Positions 1-5,144 of a stretch of DNA of 5,535 nt are shown here, one piece after another. Below the pieces are notes generated by a model. The model had not been told where the DNA came from. It saw only the letters and a program-made list of their open reading frames with translations, and ran no database searches. The stretch lies in assembly GCA_040235415.1 (NCBI GenBank), contig JBECKR010000134.1, positions 1 through 5,535 on the forward strand, written 5' to 3'. Source of the stretch: JBECKR01 sp040235415 (lineage in GTDB: Bacteria; Acidobacteriota; Polarisedimenticolia; Polarisedimenticolales; Polarisedimenticolaceae). Positions within the stretch are counted from its first letter, which is position 1. Every line of letters starts with the position of its first letter. A program made the position numbers and the translations under genes.

Positions 1-855
1 GCGCAACAGCGAACGAGCGTGGTACGGGCGACGCCCCCAGCGCTCGACCAGACGGTCGAGGTCCCGCTGCATCGTCGCGCGGATGCGGTCGGCGACCGCG
101 CGCAGCGCGGGGCGATCGGCGCGTTCCGGATCGCCGGCGCCCTGCTCGCGCAACATGCCCGCGACGTCGATCGCGTCACCGACGACGTACACGAGCCGGG
201 CCGGGAGCGTGAGGTACCACATCCACGGGAACGTCGCGGCGACGAGACCGGCCGGCAGTGGCAGGAACGGCACCCGGAAGGCGCGCTGCACGAAGCGGTC
301 GACGACCCCGAAGGTGTAGTTGAACGGAACGACCCACTCGCCGTTGACGACGTGGACCGGCAGCACGGTCGCCCGGCGCCGCGCCGCCAGAGCGACGAAG
401 CTCGTGCTGAAGCGCTGCAGGCGATAGCGGCGGGCGAAGCCCTTCCCGATGCCGGGCACCCCTTCGGGGTAGTACACGACGCGCTCGCCGCGCTCGAGCA
501 GGCGGTCGAAGTTGTCGAACGTCAGGTCGACCCCGCCACCGCGGCGCCAAAAATCGTCGATACCGAACGGGCGCATCCACCAGGTCAGCGCCAGCTCCTT
601 CTCGAACACCGAGCGGAACTTCGCTTCCTCCCGGAACCCGTCGCGCCGCCACAGCAGGGCGTCCAGGACCATGGCGTCGTACGGAAATGCGTTCCCGCTG
701 TGGTTCGCGGCGAGGATCAGCGGGCCGCGGGGCGGGATGCGCCGCGCGCCGACGAGACGCGGGCGGAAGTACAGGCGGCCGATCGGATCGAACACCTCGT
801 CGATCAGCGATCGCAACCAGGCCGGGTCGAACGGGTCGCGGGTCGCGGTGGTCAC
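1..855 (-). CDS. Lysophospholipid acyltransferase (PlsC/LPLAT family), 3' end cut by window edge
   Basis: Translating the minus strand from GTG at 855 gives 285 residues with no stop before the window edge, so the C-terminus is missing. The family transfers an acyl chain to a lysolipid or glycerol-phosphate acceptor at the inner membrane. Residues 46-65 hold the block 1 signature: Asn51-His52 and Asp60 in LAANHSGNAFPYDAM. Residues 128-139 hold the block 3 signature YYPEGVPGIGKG, with Glu131-Gly132. Residues 166-170 (PVHVV) resemble the strand with the block 4 proline. His52 and Asp60 are seven residues apart, against four in the classical HX4D motif. Hydrophobic stretches near 180-225 suggest membrane association. 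The GTG start overlaps the upstream kinase stop as GTGA and has no clear Shine-Dalgarno, so translational coupling is likely. The acceptor lipid cannot be told from sequence. The family call is firm, the exact reaction is not. Confidence 0.87.
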   Translation of the reverse strand, partial: MTTATRDPFDPAWLRSLIDEVFDPIGRLYFRPRLVGARRIPPRGPLILAANHSGNAFPYDAMVLDALLWRRDGFREEAKFRSVFEKELALTWWMRPFGIDDFWRRGGGVDLTFDNFDRLLERGERVVYYPEGVPGIGKGFARRYRLQRFSTSFVALAARRRATVLPVHVVNGEWVVPFNYTFGVVDRFVQRAFRVPFLPLPAGLVAATFPWMWYLTLPARLVYVVGDAIDVAGMLREQGAGDPERADRPALRAVADRIRATMQRDLDRLVERWGRRPYHARSLLR

Positions 856-2576
856 TGCGGCCGTCGCACAGCGATCAGGAACGCCAGCGCGAACAGCGCG
901 ACCCACAGCGGCCACGGGCCGCCCAGCGCGGCGAGGATGGCGGCGGCGACGAGGCAGAACCCCGCGAACATCGTCCCGCGCATGCCGGCGAACGGGTTCT
1001 CCGGCGGCTGCCTCGTGGTCTTCTCGAGGAACCGCAGCCCTTCGGTCACGAGCAGGGGCGCCTTGACGAGCGCGTCGACCACCTCGGGAGCGCCCCTCAG
1101 GCTCTCCCGCGCGATCCGAAGCGGGTTGAACTGGCTCAAGAAGATGCCGTTGACGTGGCTGCGGGACACCGCCGCGACGTCGATATCGGTCTTGAGCATG
1201 TGGCCGACGCCCTCGAACGTCACGAGCGCCTTGACCATGAGTATCAGCTCGACGGGGAAGTACATGCGGAAGTGTCCCGCGACGCCGAGCGACTCCAGGA
1301 TGAGCTGCGCGATCGAGAACTGCTCGAAGCTCGAGGCCCGCGCCCAGCGCCGTGCGATCTCCTCGACCTCGCGCCGGAACCCGGTGGGATCGGAGCCGGG
1401 AGCGGGATGCGCCACCGAGGCGAGATAGCGCGCGGCGTTCTCGGCGTCCCCCATGACGAGGCAGTAGAAGTAGTACAGCATCGTGCGGCGCAGCTCGTCG
1501 TCGAATCGCCCCACCATTCCGAGGTCGATGAAGCCGCACTTCGGTCCGGGCAGGACGATCAGGTTCGCCGGGTGCAGGTCCGCGTGGAAGAAGCCGTCCT
1601 TGTACAGCATGCGGATGATGGCGGAGGCGCCGAGGTCGACGAGGAGATCCCGCTCCGAGGCGCTGAGCTCTCGCGCCCGCGGGTCGCTCGGCTTGAACCC
1701 GTCCAGGAACTCCATGCACAGCACCGTCTCGCTGCTGTACTTGCGGTAGATCTTCGGGAACACGACTCCGGGGACGTCCTTGAAGTTCGCGGCGAACGTC
1801 TCCGCGTTGTCGGCCTCTCGCCGCAGATCGACCTCGCGCAGGGTGTAGTGCACGAACTCCGCGATCACGCGGCGCGGCTGGTAGCGCGAAAGGAACAGCT
1901 GCAGGAACCGCCCGAACGTCTGCAGCAGCACCGCGTCGCGCTTCAGCGTCCCGCGGACCCCCGGCTTGATGACCTTGAGGATGACGTCGTCGCCCTCGAG
2001 GGTCCGCGCGCGATGGATCTGGGCGATCGACGCGGACCCCAGCGGACGCGGATCGACCCACGTGAACATCGCGTCGATCGGACGGTCGAGCCCGCGCGCG
2101 ACGCGCTCCGCGTAGCGCTCGAACGGCACGATCGGGAGACGGTCGAGGAGGTTCTTGAGCTCGGTCGTGACGTCGTCCGGGAGCAGGTCCTCGCGCAGGC
2201 TCAGGATCTGCCCGAGCTTGATGTAGGTCGGTCCCAGGATCTCGAGGCGACGACGGAACTGCACCGGGAACGGCAGCTCGCGGAGCTTGCGGTCGAGGAA
2301 CGGCCGGACGAGCGCCGCGGCGATCCGCTGGAGCCGGAACGTCAGCCCCTCGGGGCGGGGATCCTGCCGCAACCGGCTCCGCACCGACGACACGAGGCCC
2401 CCGAGCAGAAGGCCGCTGACGTGGCGCCAGGTGGTGAAGAACCGCCGTACGAGACCCGGCGTCCTGACGTCCTGTAGGAGCTCCCACTCCGGCCCGATCT
2501 CCGCGGCGGTCGAGGTCCCGCCCGCACCCCCGGGCCGGGCGTCGTCGCTGGCGGTGGTCGCGGGCGTGTCGGTCAT
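852..2576 (-). CDS. UbiB/ABC1 (AarF/COQ8) family atypical kinase
   Basis: This 574-residue protein has the full set of UbiB-family motifs. They are the KxGQ motif at 120-123 within YIKLGQILSLREDLLP, the Ala-rich loop equivalent PLGSASIAQIH at 178-188, the strand lysine Lys201 in VILKVIKPGV, the ExD motif Glu248-Asp250, the catalytic-loop-like FFHADLHPAN at 329-338, and the metal-binding DLG at 351-353. Two hydrophobic C-terminal segments (about 535-552 and 555-570) match the tail anchor known from UbiB, so the protein probably sits at the inner membrane. Family members support ubiquinone or other isoprenoid-lipid metabolism through ATPase or small-molecule kinase activity, rather than as ordinary protein kinases. 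The first 28 residues are low complexity. The ATG start lies 31 bases after the HMG-CoA reductase stop, with only a weak ribosome site. The stop overlaps the acyltransferase start. The family is certain. The quinone or lipid served, and hence the symbol ubiB, is not. Confidence 0.95.
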   Translation of the reverse strand: MTDTPATTASDDARPGGAGGTSTAAEIGPEWELLQDVRTPGLVRRFFTTWRHVSGLLLGGLVSSVRSRLRQDPRPEGLTFRLQRIAAALVRPFLDRKLRELPFPVQFRRRLEILGPTYIKLGQILSLREDLLPDDVTTELKNLLDRLPIVPFERYAERVARGLDRPIDAMFTWVDPRPLGSASIAQIHRARTLEGDDVILKVIKPGVRGTLKRDAVLLQTFGRFLQLFLSRYQPRRVIAEFVHYTLREVDLRREADNAETFAANFKDVPGVVFPKIYRKYSSETVLCMEFLDGFKPSDPRARELSASERDLLVDLGASAIIRMLYKDGFFHADLHPANLIVLPGPKCGFIDLGMVGRFDDELRRTMLYYFYCLVMGDAENAARYLASVAHPAPGSDPTGFRREVEEIARRWARASSFEQFSIAQLILESLGVAGHFRMYFPVELILMVKALVTFEGVGHMLKTDIDVAAVSRSHVNGIFLSQFNPLRIARESLRGAPEVVDALVKAPLLVTEGLRFLEKTTRQPPENPFAGMRGTMFAGFCLVAAAILAALGGPWPLWVALFALAFLIAVRRPQ

Positions 2577-2607
2577 GGCGATCCGGAGCCGGGCCGGCGG
2601 GTCCGGC

Positions 2608-4149
2608 CTAGCGGTTCCTGCCGTACTTCTCGTGGCTCGACACCCAGTCGAGAGACGAGATCGCCGACGCGAGCGAGAGCTCTCCCGCCAGCGCGACGCC
2701 GGCGACGATCTCGGCGAGCTTCGCGACCTTGCCGCGGCCCCGGCAGCCCATGATCTCGAGGCACTCGCGCTGGGTCGGGAGGCCGGTGCCGCCGCCGTAG
2801 CTCGCGACGATCAGCGACGGGATGGTCAGCGACATGTAGAAGTCGCCGCTCGGGGTGAGCTCCGCGTACACCAGGCCCGCGGACGATTCCGAGACGTTCG
2901 CGACGTCCTGCCCGGTCGCGATGAACATCGCCGTGATCGCGTTCGGGGAGTGCGCGCCGTTGTTGTTCGCGCCGGAGAAGAACGCGCCGAGAGTCGCGAC
3001 GCCGTAGTGCGCAGCGAGGCTCTCGGGCTCCACCCGCATGTGCTCGGTCAGGACGTGGCGCGGGACGGTCGCCTCCGCGATGACGCGCTTGCCGCGCGTA
3101 CGCTGGATGTTGACCTGCGAGGCCTTCTTGTCGGTCGCGAAGTTCGATTCGAGGTAGAACCGCCGGATCCTCGGGAAGCGCTCGACGACCCAGCTGCAGG
3201 CCGCGAACGTCGCGCGGCCGACCATGTTCTGGCCCGCCGCGTCGCCCGTCGTGTAGTTGAACCTGAGATAGGCGAACCGGTTCGTGAGGTACGCGTCGAC
3301 GTCGCGCAGCTTCGCGACGCTCGAGGTCGCCTCGGCCGCGTCGCGGATGCCGGCGATGTTGTCGCGGACCCAGTCTCGGAAGTCGCGGGCGTCCCGCGCC
3401 GAGTCGAAGATGAACACCGGCGCGCGCTGCATGCAGTCGTCCACGACGGTGCAGGTCGCGCCGCCGGACATGTTGATCGCCTTGATGCCCCGGTTGTACG
3501 ACGCGACGAGCGTTCCCTCGGTCGTGGCGAGCGGGATCAGGAACTCGCCGGAGGCGTGCTCGCCGTTGATCCGGAGCGGCCCCGCGAAACCGATCGGGAT
3601 CTGCGCGACGCCGGTGAAGTTCTCGCAGTTCCCCTTCGCCTCGTGCGCGTCGAACGAGTACTTGTCGACGTGCTCCAGCTTGACGCCGCTCAGGTGCTCG
3701 ACGAACTCCCGCCGGGCTCGGATCGCGGACTCGGTGTAGTCGTCCTCCTTGTCGTACGGGATCTTGACCCGGGCGACCTTCTCCTCGGCGATGGAGTCCT
3801 CGACGGCGAACGACAGCTTGCCGAAGCTCTCGGCCTCGAACGTGATCGCGATCTTGTGCTTTCCCTTGGTCAAGGCCTCGCGGCGGCAACGGACGGTCAC
3901 GGTCTTGCGGAGCGGAAAATCGAGCGGCGCCTCGGACGAGATCTCGGTGGCCGCGAGCGTGCGGCCGTCCTCGAACTCGAGCGCCAGCCGGTCGGCTCCG
4001 AACTCGCCGCCGTCCATCTCGACCGAGACGATCCGGCGGAGGCGGACGTCGCTCAGTCGGTTCTTGAGCCCGAACCGGACGCCCCCGGGAACGTTCTCGA
4101 GCGACCCGAAGGTGTACAGCTGTCGGAGAAGGAGGCCGGGGATCTTCAT
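2608..4149 (-). CDS. Hydroxymethylglutaryl-CoA reductase, class I-like, with an extra N-terminal domain
   Basis: This enzyme reduces HMG-CoA to mevalonate using NAD(P)H, the committed step of the mevalonate route to isoprenoids. With ATG at 4149 the protein has 513 residues. The catalytic region is about 135-513: ENFTGVAQIPIGFAGPL at 176-192, IPLATTEGTLVAS at 205-217 (catalytic Glu211), GDAAGQNMV at 302-310 (cofactor motif), the DKK lysine at 341, ATGQDVANVSESS at 411-423 (catalytic Asp415), GGGTGLPTQ at 452-460, and a C-terminal SSHEKYGRNR carrying the catalytic His506. The ATTEG and GGGTGLPTQ motifs are of class I (eukaryote/archaeal) type, not the class II type of Pseudomonas mevalonii. 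Unlike eukaryotic enzymes it has no membrane segments. Instead residues 1-118 form a beta-rich domain I cannot name. An upstream in-frame GTG at 4155 is rejected because it lies inside the Shine-Dalgarno sequence. It is the first gene of the minus-strand cluster. Function is confident from complete catalytic residues. Confidence 0.96.
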   Translation of the reverse strand: MKIPGLLLRQLYTFGSLENVPGGVRFGLKNRLSDVRLRRIVSVEMDGGEFGADRLALEFEDGRTLAATEISSEAPLDFPLRKTVTVRCRREALTKGKHKIAITFEAESFGKLSFAVEDSIAEEKVARVKIPYDKEDDYTESAIRARREFVEHLSGVKLEHVDKYSFDAHEAKGNCENFTGVAQIPIGFAGPLRINGEHASGEFLIPLATTEGTLVASYNRGIKAINMSGGATCTVVDDCMQRAPVFIFDSARDARDFRDWVRDNIAGIRDAAEATSSVAKLRDVDAYLTNRFAYLRFNYTTGDAAGQNMVGRATFAACSWVVERFPRIRRFYLESNFATDKKASQVNIQRTRGKRVIAEATVPRHVLTEHMRVEPESLAAHYGVATLGAFFSGANNNGAHSPNAITAMFIATGQDVANVSESSAGLVYAELTPSGDFYMSLTIPSLIVASYGGGTGLPTQRECLEIMGCRGRGKVAKLAEIVAGVALAGELSLASAISSLDWVSSHEKYGRNR

Positions 4150-4151
4150 GC

Positions 4152-4158
4152 TCACCTC
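4152..4158 (-). promoter_or_regulatory. Shine-Dalgarno of HMG-CoA reductase, deciding its start
   Basis: The minus strand reads GAGGTGA followed by GC and ATG, which puts GAGG five bases before the ATG at 4149. The possible upstream GTG start (4155-4153) is part of this ribosome site and so cannot be the start it serves. This supports a 513-residue protein beginning MKIPGLLLRQLY. Confidence 0.75.
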
Positions 4159-4206
4159 GGGCCGCGGCAGTCCGTTCGATGCCGCCGGAGGACGATCGAG
4201 GCCGAC

Positions 4207-4212
4207 ATTATG
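4207..4212 (-). promoter_or_regulatory. Candidate -10 element for the HMG-CoA reductase operon
   Basis: The minus strand reads TGGCATAAT. CATAAT matches five of six bases of the TATAAT consensus and is preceded by TGn, the extended -10 signature. Transcription would start near 4200, giving a leader of about 50 bases before the ATG at 4149. No convincing -35 hexamer lies 16-18 bases upstream, where the sequence is GC-rich and overlaps the inverted repeat. This is a prediction from motif and position only. Confidence 0.5.
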
Positions 4213-4221
4213 CCACCGAAC

Positions 4222-4238
4222 CGGGCCGCTCCGGCCCG
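4222..4238. repeat. Perfect 7-bp inverted repeat, possible operator between divergent promoters
   Basis: CGGGCCG at 4222-4228 and its exact reverse complement CGGCCCG at 4232-4238 flank a 3-base spacer. The element lies between the two -10-like hexamers and covers the place where the minus-strand promoter would have its -35. It also touches the expected plus-strand -35 position. It could be an operator. It has no T-run after it, so a terminator is unlikely. GC-rich inverted repeats of this length can arise by chance. Confidence 0.4.
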
Positions 4239-4258
4239 AAGGCGGGAGCCCACCGGGC

Positions 4259-4264
4259 TATAAT
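4259..4264 (+). promoter_or_regulatory. Consensus -10 element (TATAAT) of the amidohydrolase gene
   Basis: A perfect TATAAT ends nine bases before the ATG at 4274. This is a striking AT island in GC-rich surroundings. With normal spacing transcription would begin near 4271, leaving a 5' leader of only a few bases, so the mRNA would be leaderless or nearly so. That agrees with the lack of a Shine-Dalgarno sequence before the ATG. No -35 consensus is seen 16-18 bases upstream. Confidence 0.6.
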
Positions 4265-4273
4265 CCCCGGATC

Positions 4274-5140
4274 ATGCCGAATTCGGAATGGCTCGTCGAC
4301 TGTCACGTGCACCTCAACAACTACCACGAGCACGAGCGCCGTCCGACCGAGGAGAACGTTCGGGACCTGTTCGCCAAGATGGCGCAATACGAGGTCGATC
4401 ACGCCGTCGTGATCACGTCCTACCGCGTCGATCTCGACCGTCCGAGCGTCGAGAGCGTGATCGAGATCCTCGCGAACGACCCCCGCACGACCGTCGTCGA
4501 GGGGTTGCGCTGGCGCGGAGACGAGCGCACCGACCTGTTCTCGATGGAGGAGCGCATCCGGGACGGCACGGTCCACGGCGTCAAGCTCTACCCCGGATAC
4601 GACCGCTATGCGATCAACGATCCGTCGCTCGAGACCGTGTTCCGCATCGCCGCCAAGCACCGCGTTCCGGTGATGATCCACTGCGGCGACACGTACTCGA
4701 AGCAAGCCAAGGTGCGGCAGGCGCATCCGCTGCTGGTGGACGACGTCGCGGTCGACTACCCGGACGTCGATTTCGTGCTGTGCCACCTCGGAAACCCCTG
4801 GTTTCAGGACGCGGCCGAGGTGCTGTACAAGAACGACAACGTCTTCGCGGACATCTCGGGGCTGACGCTCGGCGAGTTCACCTACGACTTCGAGCGCTAC
4901 GTCGTGAAGCGGGTCAAGGAGATGATCCTCTACATGGGAGACCCCGGCAAGCAGCTGATGTACGGCAGCGACTGGCCGCTCGTGCGCATGGGTCCGTACG
5001 TCGAGTTCTTGGACGAGCTCAAGCTCGACGACGAGCAGCGCGAAAACGTCTCCTGGCGTACCGCCGCCCGCCTGTTCAAGATCGACGCATCCACCCTTCG
5101 TGACGCCCGCGCCCGCAGGGTGTCTGACACCGGTGTCTGA
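4274..5140 (+). CDS. Amidohydrolase family protein (amidohydrolase_2-like metal-dependent hydrolase)
   Basis: This 288-residue protein has the metal-ligand pattern of the amidohydrolase superfamily TIM barrel. It has HxH at His11 and His13 in DCHVHL after the first strand, His136 in VPVMIHCGD, His171 in FVLCHLGNPW, and Asp233 in YGSDWPL at the end of the barrel. Lys104 in GVKLYPGY is in the position of the strand before the third ligand. The order and length (about 280-300) fit the amidohydrolase_2 group, which includes decarboxylases and lactonases of aromatic breakdown, but nothing fixes the substrate. No signal peptide is present, so it should be cytoplasmic. ATG 4274 is chosen because DCHVHL follows it directly and a consensus -10 precedes it. 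The open frame extends farther upstream only as antisense to the reductase. The last six residues (VSDTGV) and the stop come from a tandem 13-bp repeat, so the native C-terminus may have been altered. Confidence 0.9.
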   Translation: MPNSEWLVDCHVHLNNYHEHERRPTEENVRDLFAKMAQYEVDHAVVITSYRVDLDRPSVESVIEILANDPRTTVVEGLRWRGDERTDLFSMEERIRDGTVHGVKLYPGYDRYAINDPSLETVFRIAAKHRVPVMIHCGDTYSKQAKVRQAHPLLVDDVAVDYPDVDFVLCHLGNPWFQDAAEVLYKNDNVFADISGLTLGEFTYDFERYVVKRVKEMILYMGDPGKQLMYGSDWPLVRMGPYVEFLDELKLDDEQRENVSWRTAARLFKIDASTLRDARARRVSDTGV

Positions 5141-5144
5141 CACC
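5119..5144. repeat. Two tandem copies of a 13-bp palindrome, GGTGTCTGACACC
   Basis: Copies at 5119-5131 and 5132-5144 are identical and directly abutting. Each is a 6-bp inverted repeat (GGTGTC/GACACC) around a single T. The junction also makes a 12-bp perfect palindrome, GACACCGGTGTC, at 5126-5137. The amidohydrolase stop TGA (5138-5140) and the likely GTG start of the next gene (5133-5135) both lie in the second copy. It looks like a small REP-type or regulator-binding palindrome that has spread or duplicated. No transposase is nearby in the window. The repeat itself is certain, its role is not. Confidence 0.9.

Larger units (their letters stand above)
4150..4273. other. Divergent intergenic region between HMG-CoA reductase and amidohydrolase
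   Basis: This 124-base gap separates the two divergently transcribed units. It contains the reductase Shine-Dalgarno, a -10-like hexamer for each strand, and a perfect inverted repeat between those hexamers. No small gene or RNA is evident. An 8-bp palindrome GCCGCGGC at 4161-4168 lies in the presumed reductase leader, but it is short and may be chance in GC-rich DNA. Confidence 0.75.

Noticed and set aside
176..652. Minus-strand 158-codon open frame inside the acyltransferase
   Set aside because: It is in a different frame from the motif-bearing acyltransferase reading, and its Arg/Ala/Pro-rich product is a frame shadow.
19..1428. Plus-strand 469-codon open frame at the left of the window
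   Set aside because: It is antisense to the acyltransferase and the end of the UbiB gene, both supported by conserved motifs, and its own product has none.
687..2477. Plus-strand 596-codon open frame opposite the UbiB gene
   Set aside because: Its product is dominated by Arg, Glu, Asp, Ala and Val with no recognisable motif, and the opposite strand encodes a complete UbiB protein. It is a typical antisense shadow in GC-rich DNA.
2577..2607. GC-rich spacer between reductase and UbiB as a possible terminator
   Set aside because: It has short GGCC/CCGG complementarities but no clean stem followed by a T-run, and the same-strand gene starts at once afterwards.
4222..4238. Inverted repeat as an intrinsic terminator
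   Set aside because: No T-tract follows on either strand, and it lies upstream of both divergent genes rather than after a gene end.
2287..4263. Plus-strand 658-codon open frame opposite HMG-CoA reductase
   Set aside because: Highly charged, low-complexity translation lying antisense to a reductase with all catalytic residues. It also crosses the divergent promoter region.
3749..4273. N-terminal extension of the amidohydrolase frame by 175 codons
   Set aside because: The extension is antisense to the reductase, lies upstream of the consensus -10, and has Ser/Arg-rich composition. The barrel begins directly after ATG 4274.
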